A stretch of DNA of 64,000 bases. It comes from Casuarius casuarius. Taxonomy: Eukaryota; Chordata; Aves; Casuariiformes; Casuariidae. Of this stretch, positions 1-43,835 are shown piece after piece. Within the stretch, counting starts at the first letter, position 1. Every line of letters starts with the position of its first letter. The notes beneath the pieces are model-generated. The model was not told the origin of the DNA and made no database searches. It saw only the letters and a program-made list of their open reading frames with translations. The position numbers and the translations under genes are program-made. The stretch is taken from assembly GCA_003342895.1 (NCBI GenBank), contig PTFA01000488.1, positions 182,105 through 246,104 of the forward strand, read 5' to 3'.

Positions 1-1466
1 CTTTGCGGGGCAGACTAACTTTTACGCGTCCATTAGGCTGTCGCAGGGCAGGGAGCTCCCGAGCGCACAGGGAACAACGCGGGTTCCTGCAGCGGGTTGC
101 GGAGAGGCAGCTCCCAGCCGGCAGCCCCGTACCGGAGCGCCAAAACCCCCTCGAGCCCCCCCAGAACAAGCACCGCGCTTCGACCCAGCTGCTTCGGCGC
201 GGCCGCTGTCCTGCTTTACCTTCCTTCAGCTGGGGAGAAGCGGGCGGCAGAGCCGGCCGGGAGCAGCACGGGCCGAAACCGCGGCCCCGAGCACGGGCAG
301 CGCGGNNNNNNNNNNNNNNNNNNNNNNNNNNNNNNNNNNNNNNNNNNNNNNNNNNNNNNNNNNNNNNNNNNNNNNNNNNNNNNNNNNNNNNNNNNNNNNN
401 NNNNNNNNNNNNNNNNNNNNNNNNNNNNNNNNNNNNNNNNNNNNNNNNNNNNNNNNNNNNNNNNNNNNNNNNNNNNNNNNNNNNNNNNNNNNNNNNNNNN
501 NNNNNNNNNNNNNNNNNNNNNNNNNNNNNNNNNNNNNNNNNNNNNNNNNNNNNNNNNNNNNNNNNNNNNNNNNNNNNNNNNNNNNNNNNNNNNNNNNNNN
601 NNNNNNNNNNNNNNNNNNNNNNNNNNNNNNNNNNNNNNNNNNNNNNNNNNNNNNNNNNNNNNNNNNNNNNNNNNNNNNNNNNNNNNNNNNNNNNNNNNNN
701 NNNNNNNNNNNNNNNNNNNNNNNNNNNNNNNNNNNNNNNNNNNNNNNNNNNNNNNNNNNNNNNNNNNNNNNNNNNNNNNNNNNNNNNNNNNNNNNNNNNN
801 NNNNNNNNNNNNNNNNNNNNNNNNNNNNNNNNNNNNNNNNNNNNNNNNNNNNNNNNNNNNNNNNNNNNNNNNNNNNNNNNNNNNNNNNNNNNNNNNNNNN
901 NNNNNNNNNNNNNNNNNNNNNNNNNNNNNNNNNNNNNNNNNNNNNNNNNNNNNNNNNNNNNNNNNNNNNNNNNNNNNNNNNNNNNNNNNNNNNNNNNNNN
1001 NNNNNNNNNNNNNNNNNNNNNNNNNNNNNNNNNNNGCCCGAGCGGGACCGGCCGCGGGGCCTTGGGGCAGGGCCGGAGCCGGCGCGGCGGGTCGAGGCGC
1101 TGGGCCCAGCCGCCCGCCCGGGCAGGGCCCAGGAGCGGCATCAGCCCACCGGGGCCCCCGCGGAGCCCCCGCTGCTGCTGGGGGAGCAGAAGGGGCGGCC
1201 GGGGCCGCGCTGGCCCCACGGCCGNGTGCGAGAGCAGGAGCAGGGGTTGTGCTGGCGTCAGGGCCTCGCGCCCGGAGGGAGACGGGAGGCCGCTGCGGGG
1301 CTGCGTCTTGCTCCTAAAAGCAGCAAACGGAGACGGGCGGTCGGCGGAGGCGGCCTCCACCGCAGCTGCCCCTCGGGCCCTGTCAGTGAGAAGCAGCATC
1401 CNGAGGGAAACGCAGTCCCAGCTTTACTTATACAGTGCTAGGCCCCAAGTTAGCGGTGACGGCTAA
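1..1466. promoter_or_regulatory. CpG-rich island interrupted by an assembly gap
   Basis: Both flanks of the gap are very GC- and CpG-rich, unlike the AT-richer DNA that follows, which is typical of a vertebrate CpG-island promoter. No exon can be read on either strand. The long plus-strand reading frames here exist only because the run of Ns has no stop codons. In human the next gene beyond PUF60 is SCRIB, on the same strand, so this could be its promoter with exon 1 lost in the gap. That is inference from gene order; no SCRIB residue is visible. Confidence 0.5.
306..1035. other. Assembly gap (730 N)
   Basis: A continuous run of N inside the CpG-rich island. GC-rich promoters and first exons are often lost from bird assemblies, so a first exon may be hidden here. 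Confidence 0.99.
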
Positions 1467-4400
1467 AAATATATATATATATTCAGCATCTGCCAACTCC
1501 ACANTGGAGAAACTATGCTAGATTAACCCATGACCTAAAAAATGACTTTTTTCTGGGCAAAAGTAGTAATTAGTGTGATGTAGCAGTAGGCATAGCACCC
1601 CATATGGAGTTACAAAGTTTGCTAGGAAGAAACGGCAGTCACTGCAGGAATTGTAAGATAGACGANGAATCGGCCAACAAGAAATAAGAAGCTATGCTAA
1701 CACTGAAATTTTAGTGCCACCTTTAATCATTTGTAGCAAAATGTAGGAATATTCCAGCCACGTCTCTTGGAAGAGGGGATGCAGCAATCCAGAACAAAAC
1801 CTGTCATGTTTTAAAGACAGTTTCTGTCTAGTTTTTCACTAGGTCCTCCTAACTTTCAGCAACCAAGCGCAAGGTTACGTCNGAGACAAAGAAGGAGGTC
1901 AGTTTTACATGAGCTCACTGGTCAGAAATGACNCAGGAGCAGCAGAAACAATTCACCGAGAATGAAAACAACCCAGAAAGAGTGTCTGTGAGGGAGCCGC
2001 AAGGGGAAGCCCTTGAACATACTCAGCGAATGTAGCAGACAGATCAGCAACCTATTCCCTAGGTGCTTATAGACCGCTGAAATGTGTANGTTCTGGTCAC
2101 TTGTACTTCAGGGAAAATGATCTTAAACTTATATCCCTGTTCAGACAAGTTACCAGAACCATCAGAATGATGGAAGACTCTTAAGGAAGGAGATTATATA
2201 ATTGTGACTTATTTAGCCTAATAAAACACTAATAATAGGAAGAAATCGTATTCTATAGAAGCACACTAATAAGGATAAAAATAAAAGAGACCCATCTAAG
2301 CTAAATAAAGGTGTTAATACAAGAGCAAGTCTGAAACCAGTTGCTAATAAGTTAGATTTCCAACTTCAACAGGTTGGAAAAAATATATAGNTATCTATCT
2401 GTACACCTCAGTGTTTAAGATCATGAACTTTGCTCATCTTCCCTGAGCTGCTAACTTTGTTTTGATACTATTCTTAAGGGTCCTGTAAGTGGAAGAAAAT
2501 GGTTTTATTTAAGGATTCNGATCTTCAGGGTCCAACAGAAATTCTGCAAGAGCTCTGAGCAGCAGAAGCATCTGCGCTTGGCAGCAGCTGCCCCGGCAGG
2601 ATAGCATTCACACGCCTGTACTTAGAGAAGCTCCAAAGGCACCTGACATTGCTCATCTTCCAAACCATCAAGAGATGGAGATGCAGCTGAATCTGACNGA
2701 TTCTTGACGAATCAGGGAGCTGACTCGGTTTTCTCTGGAAGCCTACCTTCCCCAATTTGTCATCAAGGAAACCGTATTTTCTGTATCAGCTTCTCTTGCT
2801 CTGTGCAGCTGCCACAGGCGTAGGACTTACCTTGCTCTGCTTCCCAAGCTCTGAACTGCTCTCAAGCTTTTATCACCCCACTACACAAGGATCTGATGCT
2901 GAATCAGTGCTAAGACTACTAACACACACCGACTTGCAAACCAAACCNAGGATAAAGCTTATCAAGGATTACTTTAAGAGTCCCATCACAGCCTCGTGCT
3001 CATCTGTATTTAANGCTGTCTTAATCTGCAGGACTAAGTTTCTGTGACCAAGCTTCACCTAACTGAACGCTTGGCTGCCGCAGGGGAGACACTGAGCGCA
3101 GGACACGCACGGGCGCAGGCTGGAATGAGAACGCCGTTCCCTGCCCTGCAGTGCTCAGGAGTGAGTCACTCGGTCTTCCCTTTTCACTTCAAAGCTGCAC
3201 GTTATTTACCCAGCAGTTTTATGAAGCGAAGGTTTCATCTGGAACCTTGGACCTTGAACATCTCCTGAAAAACAGACGACCAAACAGCTCTTTCTGTTAC
3301 AGGTTGCTGCGCTGTAGCAGCTGGTTTGGCAAGCAGAGTTACTCCTGCAGCCTCCGGACTCCACTGATTTTGCTGGGTCCTTGGAGGTACCAGAGTAGCT
3401 TCAGTGTGACGTTCACTAGAACAGGCCCAGAAGAAAAGACTCTTTTTCTAGAGACCTGTAAGTACATTAGCTTCTTTGCCAACTGCAGGAGTGCNGAAAA
3501 AAGTAGGAGAAAAGGGCTGTGTACACAGGGCTCAAGACAGTGATAGCTGAAGACGGTCATCCCTGACCACGTTGGTGTAACTTGTACTTGGATACAGATT
3601 CTGGGATGAGAAATCCCAAGTCCAGTGCTGCCTGGTCCCAGAAAGTGAGGCTTTAGCTTGTGGTGCACAAATGGACACCACCTCTAATTCAGGAAATCTC
3701 TTCCCTGTAAATTGTTGGCATCTGAAGCATATTTATTCCCTGCTGCCCTCATGCTTTTGTCTGGAAACCTGCACAGGCCAGTGTCTTGGGCAGGATGGAC
3801 CCTTCCGTCCAAGACAGCAGAGCTGGCACGTACCGGAATATTACCGTTGGTCTGAACTACCGCATGAGNGGAGGAGAACTTGCATTGAAAAGTTATAATT
3901 GCCCAGGGATTTCTTTGTTCGGGGTCCCTGGAGGCACCCAGCTCGAGCTGTAATTACTGCACGCACATCATNAAAATTTAATTTGCTTTTGATTTGGCTC
4001 CGAACTTTTCAGCNGGAACCTGGGGTCGNACCCTGTTATGGTGGCCGGCGAGCCCAACTTTCCATAACACACAGGTCGCTTAGTTTGTTCTGTAAAAGAC
4101 AGGAATCAGGCATTGAAACAACAGATGTGTCAGGTGACGTGGGCCATTTGTCAGAAAAANAGCTAATTGTCAAGGCCATTTTAGGAACTTGGGGGAGGGG
4201 GGGGGGAACCTACAGAGAGGACAGAAGCTAGGGCAAAAAGAATAGAAGACCCACAGCTTCAAGGCTCCAGCTCTTCGGCACCAGTCCCCAGGAATTACAG
4301 GTTAGATCCTCAGAGGAAATGAGCTCCCCCAGTGCAATGCATGTGAGAGCGCTTTGCCAGCGGCAGCTGCACCGGGTCTCATTACTGAGAGCTCTCAAAA

Positions 4401-5614
4401 GTATCATTACTGAGAGCTCTAATGTCAATGGGAAGAGAAAGGAAGAGGCTGAGCTCTGCCTTCAAGCTGATCTGCACGTGAAAGATCCACCAGGACTGAC
4501 AGACTGCTTTAGTAGTGACCCTCCAGTCNTGCCAGTGACAAGTCAGGTTATTAGCCCATAGAGAGGGAAAACCCAAAATCTCTGCCTGTAAATTCAGGCT
4601 ACTTCAACTACTCNTGTGTTTAGCTAGAGATCATGGACTTTTGCCTTTGAGCCCTGAATACTAACTAATTAAGCCCCTGCAGCCCCATTAACTCCTTTTT
4701 GTCAGGAATCCTCTTCTAGAAGGACAGGAGCACTCACGCCCCTACCGTAACGCGTGTTAGCCGTATACGGTCCTGTCATCGTCTCCNACACAGACCACAG
4801 TCACACAGCTGCGGAGCTTTGCAAGAGGCAGCATGTGCAGGAAAATGCTGATGAATCAAGATTTTACCTCATTCATAATGAAAATTACACCGTTTACTTG
4901 GAATAAAGACCATGTGGATAGATAGTATTTTCAAGTACCAATCAGATACTTAAAAAAAACCCTTTTTCTGCATGTGTTTTGCTTCAGACTGCTACCTCCC
5001 AAGTTATTTGGTTTCTTCCTGCCCATCCACTATGCAGGAATACACCACTAATCCATAGGATTTACCCACTTCGAACTTGTACAGAAGTCAACAGCAGGAA
5101 CTTGACAAGGAACAGTATTCCATCGGCTGAGGCTGGAAATTCAAGGTCCTGCGACGTCACCAAGGAAAATACCAGTACNATCCTGCTCTGTAATTAGAAG
5201 GTGTATATATGCAAGATGTAAACTGGGGATTGATTATACCTTTTGTCCAAGCATTCAGAAAAAGTGTTCCAAAGCTGGGGTAAGGCAGGGAAAAACAGGA
5301 TGGACTGGAATGAATTTAGCATGAACTCAGATGAAAAAGTCTCCTGGATCATGAAATATCCGACTGAATTTATTCACAAAGTGTATTCACAGAATCCTTA
5401 TCCACTTGAGGTAAGATTTCAAGCCTTCTTTTTGGGGAAAGCAATTCTGTATAGTTAGGAGAGGTTTCTGAGCAGAGGGCACAGATGCAGGGCACATTAT
5501 CTGTGTCCTAGCACAGATTTTCTTCCCTGCTAGGCTGAAACCATCTAATTCAAAGCTATAGCTTAAGAGCCAGTCTTGCACAGCTGGTACCAGCCTTCTA
5601 TGGTACAGCATTTT
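1467..5614. other. Intergenic DNA, no gene recognised
   Basis: Unique-looking, moderately AT-rich sequence with scattered single Ns and a short (AT)n tract near 1470-1484. All open frames are short, lack recognisable motifs and lack paired splice signals. I see no gene, RNA gene or clear mobile element. Confidence 0.6.
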
Positions 5615-6745
5615 TCTCATGGAATCACAGAATGGTTGAGGTTGGAAGCGACCTCTGGAGATCACCTAGTCCAACCCCCTGCTCAAGCAGGGTCACCCAG
5701 AGCACGTTGCCCAGGACCCTGTCCAGACGGCTTTTTAATATCTCCATGGATGGAGACTGCACAACCTCTCTGGGCAGCCTGTTCCAGTGCTCTGTAACTC
5801 TCACAGTCAAAAAGTTCCGTCTGAACATGAGGAAAAACTTTCTGTGTTTCAGTTTGTGCCTGTTGCTTCTTGTTCTGTCACTGGGCACCACTGAAAAGAG
5901 CCTGCACCCTCCCTTCAGATACTTACATGCACTGATCAGATCCCCCTCAGGCTTCTCTTCTCCAGGCTGAAAGTCCCAGCTCTCTCAGCCTTTCCTCATA
6001 CGAGAGGAAATTTCCAGCAGGTCACCCCCAGCCCGTCCTGGTGCCTGGGGTTATTCCTCCCTGGTGCAGGACCCTGCACTTCCCTTGGNTGAACTCCACG
6101 AGGTTCCTCCCTGCCCATCTCTCCAGCCTGTCCAGGTCCCTCTGCACGGCAGCACAGCCCTCTGGGGCATCAGCCGCTCCTCCCAGTCGTGTATCGTCAG
6201 CAAACNNGCTGAGGGTGCATCTGTCCCTTCATGCAGAGCACTGATGANTAAGCTGAACAAGACTGGACCCAGTATTGNCCCCTGGGGGACACCGCNAGCT
6301 ACAGGCCTCCGACTAGACTCTGCACCGCTGAGCACAACCCTGAGCTCTGCCACTGAGCCAGTTCTTCATCCACCTCACTGCCCACTCATCCAACCCACAC
6401 NTTGAGCTTGCCTGTGAGGATGCTACGGGAGACGGTGTCAAAAGCCTTCCTGAAGTCGAGGTAGGCAACATCCACTGCTCTCCCCTCATCTGCCCACCCA
6501 GCCATCCCATCATAGAAGGCCATCGGGTTGGCCAAGCATGATTTCCCCTTGGTGAATCCGTGCTGACTACTCCTGATCACCTTGTCCTTCACGTGTTTGG
6601 AAATGGTATCCANGATTAGCTGTTCCATCACCTTTTTAGGGATCGAGATGAGGCCGACTGGTCTTTAGTTCCTTGGGTCCTTCTTGCCCTTTTTGAAGGC
6701 TGGAGTGACATTTGCTTTCTTCCAGTCCTCAGGCACCTCTCCAAG
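5615..6745 (-). mobile_element. CR1 LINE, 5'-truncated, degenerate
   Basis: Read on the minus strand this is the 3' part of a chicken-repeat-1 retrotransposon. It ends at about 5615-5640 with the typical CR1 tail (minus strand: ACCATTCTGTGATTCCATG). Reverse transcriptase remnants lie in several frames: SQHGFTKGKSC and VDVAYLDFRKAFDTVS at about 6386-6631, a GVPQG-ILGPVLF block near 6250-6350, and the CR1 C-terminal HWNRLPREVV block near 5770-5800. Frameshifts and stops separate the blocks, so it is a dead copy. The 5' limit is approximate. Confidence 0.93.
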
Positions 6746-9700
6746 GTGCCTTCTCACCTCAACTTAAGCTGTACCCTCTTAAAAGTGCCCCTTTTGGTTT
6801 CCACGGGAGGCCCACAGTCTTGCGAGAGCTAGAGGTTTCCAGCCACTTGGGTAATAAGGAACCCAGTGGCCTGTGATGAAGAGTCAAGACATGAAAGCCT
6901 ATCGAGAACAGGCTATCAGTCTCTTCTAATCCCTAAAGGAAGCAGCACTGGTGAAAAGCAGAAAGTTCAACTCTGCTGCTCAGGGCCAGACTGTAAGTAA
7001 GCTCCTGCACACTCAGNCAAACAACTTTCCTATTTACCCCCAAATTTTTGGGATGTTTTCACTAAAACCCGAAGCCTCCTTTGACAGCTGACACCAGAGC
7101 TATTCGACAGCTTGTGCAGCTGTACCCAAATGGTTTGCTGCCACAAATAAGTAAAGGCAACAAAGCATCCCAGCTGCTCTGTTCTGTCCCTTTTCTACCA
7201 ATTCTGGCACTAGGTAAATTACTTACACTCCTCAAGATACGTATGAACCTCTCCTTGACACAACAACAGCTACCAGTATGATTATCATTCAGTATTGGTA
7301 TACCCGAACATATAGACTTCAGCATGAACAAAGACAAATTTGGACAGGTTTAAACTTCCTGTGGTTTTCAGGCAATTATCATGGTTCTGTGCCAGAATCT
7401 TAATGAGATCAGCACAGTTCTTGGACCTAACTTAGGACAGCAAATCTAGGAAAGTCCACTGGTGGAATCATGTGGTAAGGTTTTCAGATGCTGAGACTGC
7501 TTCTGCAAAAAAAGCCCATTCCAGTTTGCCCAGATTTTCCAAGTAATTCATCCTGAANGCCAGTGTTGTCAAAGGATCAACTGAGAAAGCCCCACACAGA
7601 TGCACCTACCTGAAAGCTATTACTCTGCAAAGTGGTATATTCCGTTAATAGAAAAAGTCCAAACATGAAGTAATAACCTAAAGACACACTTGTCACCTTG
7701 TTAGAAAACTGTTCAAGCTCCTTACAGATCATGACTATTTAAGGGGAACATCATAAAAGACTGAAGCCTGATCATAGGCTGATGCAGTGGTACCCATCCT
7801 CTTGCCTGTACTTCTCCCAGATTCATGCTGCATCTGAAGACATCTACAACTTTTTCCAGTTTGCTGAGAAAGCATGACAGGAAATACAATAATNGGAAGA
7901 ATACACAATTAATTGGGAGTAGAGGCTTGTGCAGCTCTATCCCCTGCAGGATTGGGGGATGTCTATCAGCAACTTCAGTCAAGGATCCAGCACTGAAGTA
8001 GTGGTTTCAGGCAACTGACAGACCGGCTCACCAGCCTGTCTGGCAACAGCCTACCAGCTTCTCCCAAGGAAGGCTCACGCTGCAAGTCTGTGTTCCTCCA
8101 GTCGCACGTTTCCTTTTTAATCCTTTTTTAATCACTGACAGCCTCAGGCTTGCAGTCTCCTAGAAGGCAAGCTGTTCTGGATGGTGAAACCCTACAGAGG
8201 CTGCCCCAGGAGAGGAACACTACAACATCCAAATAACACGTATCACGTCCACTGATCGTCCCCATAACCTTCTCATCCTTTTCCGAGATGCAGCTTCTCG
8301 AGTCAGAACCCTCCGTTCTTTACTGCTGAATGAGCCACTTTACATTTCAACACAGACAAAGCATATATCCACTTACGCCAAGCTAACAAAACNTTAGTGA
8401 CCTGTCATCCTACTCTGTTATCTGCACATTTCTATACCTGCTTCAAAAAACCCAAATCATTAAAAATGTATATGGGGCCTAAATCAGGTTTCTATGGGGA
8501 TTTTTTCCCCAGGAAATAAAGTCTTAATTTGATGATGTTTCTATTGATAATATTTTGCGATCTGTTTGTCAGCTATTCCTAATCAAATTGTATTTTGCTC
8601 ATGCTATAGTGTTTTAATTAAAATGCTGTNCAATACCTGCTCTTTTGTCAGACATTTGGCATGTGAGACTTGCAAAGTTACTTTTCTTAAACTTGTAAAA
8701 TATCTAGTCAACCAGGTAAGATTGATCTTGTTAATACACNTTTATTAACATCCAGGCTGCCACCCTTTAATCTATGCTTTCCCCTTGAATCAACTTTTAT
8801 CCTTTAAAAACAAACTAACCAACCAACCTACCAGCAAGACAGAAGGAAACTTCCCATGCTTCTTTATACCCTGAATCCAGCCAACAGAACAGAAGCAAAT
8901 GGCAGAACGGGAGCTAGATGAAGAAAAATGCAAGTCATGTGAGAGGTCTGTTGGTTTTCTTTAGTAGGAGTAATANAACCCTGGAACAGGTTAACAACAG
9001 TAAATTTTCATCTGTATCACTGGCAAAAGAAGCAGAGAGGCTGCGGCACATAACCAAATCGGGGGGTGGCTATGAGCCACCGCTATGCTACAGTTGTAAA
9101 ACAGGTCAGTGGGGTCACAGGTTGCATGAGATGAGGCCTTTGCAGCATGGACAAGAAAGGATGAACGCCACTGTACCAGGCCCCAGTAAGACCTGCCTCA
9201 TTCAGCAGGTCTAATCATCTACTTTCAAGAAAAGGAAATGCAAACTAAGAAGTGCAAAGAGGAGCTGCTGGGACAGATGACCAGGGAAACAGCAAGCGGA
9301 TCAAGAGACTGGCTATCAAAACANAGGTTGAAAAGACAGACTTGCTGTTAACTCAGAACGAGTCTAAATACCAGGGAAGGAGAAATGTTACTGAAGCTTA
9401 TTTAACAGGAAATACTAGCACAAAAGCAAGTTAACATAAATTGACTGTAAATAAAGTTAGATTGCCAATACAAATTTCTAATCCTCAATAGAAGATTCTC
9501 TTGAATATTTAACCCCCCCCCTTAATTTTAAAAGCATCTCTAAACTTAGAAGCAACCTGCAGCAGCAGGAAGCTCAGCTCAGAACTCCTTTTTGAAGTTC
9601 CTTTGAGATCATTCCTCTGTTATATGAATTCCTGAACTAAAAATTTTCTTCAGATCTCTACTGTTTGCATAACACTTATGCATAACAAGAAAAAAAATAG

Positions 9701-10690
9701 CCCCTTATACGTTTAGAATATTTAAAGTCATTAACATGAGGAGCTAATTCTGTTCCTACTCATTTGCTAGACAGGAAGATTCCAAAAATAAATGCATTCA
9801 AGCTTTTAAGTATTACAAAATCTGTGTTCTCAAAGTCTTTTCCTTTCAGCAAAGGATGCCTTCCATATCACTGGCCATAGCACAAGGGCTAGATGTTTTT
9901 TTTATAAATGCACTTTAGGTGCTGCAAATCAACACCACTCCCATCCTCAGCCCAGCTGTGATGCCTGNAGCCTGTGCTGCTACTCATTTTCACACATTAA
10001 GGGAGGATCAGTAAAGGTAGCTCTCACCCATCAACAGAACTGTGAGTCCGAACTACAATATTAGAACAAACCGGATGTGAACACTTGAAAAAGGCCCAGC
10101 TGGTTCACTTCTGGGCTCACCCAGGTTTGCAGAGTACCTTTCTCTGCATTTGTGTCCACAAAACAAGCTAGAAGTTGTTGATGCAGAAGAGTCCTTCATA
10201 TGTGGTTCACAGAGCATCTACATTACTCATTCCCTGCANGACCTGTCTGCAAAGTGAAGAGAGACACCACTGTGGTATAAGCACATCCACGTCATCTTCC
10301 AAGAGCCCGAGCTCAGCGTGCATGTGCTCAGCACTTTTCAGGAAGGCTCCCTCCCAGAACGGGCCAGACTACCCTCCAGTGTAGTANCACATTATTAACG
10401 ACACAGCAGCATTCAAGGGTATTACTGAAATACTTCATGAAGAGACTCCCTGCTCCATTCCAACCATTTATGGCCCATCTCTGATGAAAATTGCTATTCC
10501 AGCCCCCAAAAAGGTGAAATGGGAGCTTGACCTGGGTGTTTCTGAAGCGACCACAGTGTGTGTAAGGCAGGAGCACAAGCAGCAACCCTTCTCTGGGCTT
10601 TGGCCCCTCTTCTAGGCTGATGAGGCTAGACCCAAGCCAGACTCAGCTGACATGATGCCAGCCCCTGTAACACACACACACAGAAGCACA
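6746..10690. other. Intergenic DNA downstream of PUF60
   Basis: No coding exon, RNA gene or clear transposon recognised. It contains a C8-type run near 9512 and ordinary low-complexity A/T stretches. It lies beyond the predicted PUF60 polyadenylation site. Confidence 0.55.
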
Positions 10691-10713
10691 CGAGCTTTCT
10701 TTGCGCTTTTATC
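10671..10713 (-). terminator. Predicted PUF60 polyadenylation signal and GT-rich element
   Basis: On the minus strand the variant hexamer GATAAA (plus-strand tttatc, 10708-10713) lies about 115 bases beyond the stop codon. About 25-35 bases further on is a TGTGTGTGTG stretch (10671-10682), the expected downstream element. No canonical AATAAA is present between the stop codon and this point. The implied 3' UTR is short, about 130-140 nt. Confidence 0.55.
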
Positions 10714-10826
10714 CAAACTACAAGTACACCACAGAGATCTGTGCCCACCCTGGAGCGTCCTTTACACATGGCTAAAAAAAACAGACAGGCAGAGGGGGCA
10801 GGGGAGAAGTCTCTTTCAAGTAAAGT

Positions 10827-42260
<31,434 letters not shown>

Positions 42261-42292
42261 CTTGTCCACCTCGTCGGCAGTCGGCGCGGAAG

Positions 42293-42302
42293 TCTCGCGA
42301 GA
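42293..42302. promoter_or_regulatory. CGCG element TCTCGCGAGA, copy 1
   Basis: A perfect ten-base palindrome, 33 bases upstream of the PUF60 ATG. This motif is a known activating element of vertebrate CpG-island promoters, bound by BANP and previously linked to ZBTB33/Kaiso. Confidence 0.85.
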
Positions 42303-42330
42303 ACTTTCTAGTGCGGGCGGACAGAGAAAC

Positions 42331-42340
42331 TCTCGCGAGA
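42331..42340. promoter_or_regulatory. CGCG element TCTCGCGAGA, copy 2
   Basis: A second perfect palindrome, 38 bases from copy 1 (start to start). Confidence 0.85.
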
Positions 42341-42374
42341 TCTCCCGCATGGCTGGAGGAGAGAGGGCAGGTTC

Positions 42375-42384
42375 TATCGCGAGA
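42375..42384. promoter_or_regulatory. CGCG element, one-mismatch copy 3
   Basis: TATCGCGAGA, one mismatch from the palindrome, 44 bases beyond copy 2. Confidence 0.6.
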
Positions 42385-42447
42385 ACTGCGGAGCCTCGCG
42401 CGTCCCGGGGTTGGTTGGGGTGAGCAGCTGGCGCGAGCNCTTCGCTG

Positions 42448-42460
42448 CTTCCGCTTCCGG
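42448..42460 (-). promoter_or_regulatory. ETS/GABP-like sites
   Basis: The minus strand reads CCGGAAGCGGAAG, two overlapping GGAA cores in good ETS context about 190 bases upstream of the PUF60 ATG. Confidence 0.5.
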
Positions 42461-42570
42461 GCGGCGCTGGCAGGTGCCGGGCTCGGGCAGGCCGGGCCGC
42501 AGGAGCGGCCGCCGGGGCCTGGGCTGGGCTGGGCTGCGCCGGGCCGCAGGAGCCCCCCGCGGGGCCCACA

Positions 42571-43575
42571 AAAAGACATCACCGAATATGTGTTCCCAAC
42601 ACGGCCTTAAAAGAAAAACGCCCTCAGTAAGGGACAGAGATGTGTTGTTACACTNTTAAACTAGCCCCAGAGTACTGTGGCCTGTTGACATGTTGCAGAA
42701 TAGATGCTGAGAGACTGGGAAAGGTTAAGGGGAAAGCTCTAAGAAGTTTACAGATTTTCAAAGTCTGTCTTAATGGTTAAAAGGTTTAGAAAATTCAAGC
42801 TGATAAGGCTTATCAAAAGCAGTTAAAAGATGACAACNTCCAAGTACCTATCTGATGAGAAAGTCTTAGACTGCAAAAGTTCTTTTCATCTAGCAGATAA
42901 AGTACAGTATCTGAATCGAACATAAAAGCAATGTACCTTATTTCTAGCCTAAAATAGGCTGTTTTCAGTTAACCACTGGAAAACATTAATGAGACCCAAT
43001 GGATTCCTACATTACACAATCTTTAAATTAACACTAGATACTCCACTAAAAGATGTGCAATACCATAACTATAATATATGGGCAGGAATTACAGGAAACA
43101 TGCAAATGTGACTGCAGGATTTCCATTCTTACGCTCAGGTTGTTGCTAGTGCCAGTGCAGCCTGTCACATACTCAAAACACCCTGCAGTAGCTGGCTGAC
43201 AGCTCACCATTGCTGAGCGCAGCATGGTCAGCAGGGGGGAAATCCATNGATCAGACTGAGCTGTGACAGTGTTAATCAAACGAGGAATTCAGCCAGGTGA
43301 CATGGGCTACTGCTCATTGCAGAAATGAGGCAGATGGTAAATGAAGGAAGTTACCGGTTTGTAAAGTGCAAGGTTGTTCTGGAGAAAAAGAATAATCTCT
43401 GAATCAAGCAGTGGTATGATGCTTCTCCACTGAATTCCTTCTCCACCCAATTTACCTGACTTTGAGGATAAGCCTGCTGAACTCAAGGAANCTACTTCAC
43501 ATCTTCTTAGTTTGAGTTGTAAGAGGGACTAAGAAGCTCTGGAGTGCTTTGCTCAGTGCATCAGCCTCTCTCATA
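42571..43575. other. PUF60-NRBP2 intergenic spacer
   Basis: About 1 kb of AT-richer DNA between the PUF60 promoter island and the predicted NRBP2 3' end. No gene or repeat recognised. Confidence 0.65.
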
Positions 43576-43591
43576 AGTTACTTTGAACGGC

Positions 43592-43597
43592 TTTATT
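43592..43597 (-). terminator. Predicted NRBP2 polyadenylation signal
   Basis: A canonical AATAAA on the minus strand, in the context CAATAAAGCCG. It is the first clear one after the NRBP2 stop codon and implies a 3' UTR of about 1.2 kb. Confidence 0.6.
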
Positions 43598-43619
43598 GAT
43601 TTGTCAGTTCCTGTAAAGT

Positions 43620-43835
43620 TGGCACAGCTTAGCACAACTGGGAAAACACAGCACAGTTTGGCAGTTCAGCGCACAGCATCCTAGCAGGGCAGACCCAGCC
43701 CAGCGTAACGCGATTGCTGCAGCACAGCGAAGCCAGGGCAGCATGACGCAGGCAGTACCACATGGGGACTCTGGCACAGCACAGACCACCAGCACAGCAC
43801 AGCATGACGCAGCTGGCACCACATGGCACAATGTG
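43620..43835. repeat. Degenerate GCACAGCA-rich tandem repeat in the NRBP2 3' UTR
   Basis: Many CAGCACAG words, plus a longer unit GCATGACGCAG...ACCACATGG that recurs 61 bases apart (43741 and 43802). Confidence 0.7.

Noticed and set aside
1036..1440. SCRIB exon 1 expected from gene order
   Set aside because: No residues of its start are visible on the minus strand, so it is not annotated.
3..1466. 487-codon plus-strand open frame
   Set aside because: Half of it is the N gap, and the flanking residues are compositional Arg/Pro/Gly with no motif.
5243..5458. 71-codon plus-strand open frame
   Set aside because: No motif and no supporting splice or promoter signals.
6051..6631. Reverse transcriptase-like frames
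   Set aside because: They are remnants of the CR1 LINE, not a host gene.
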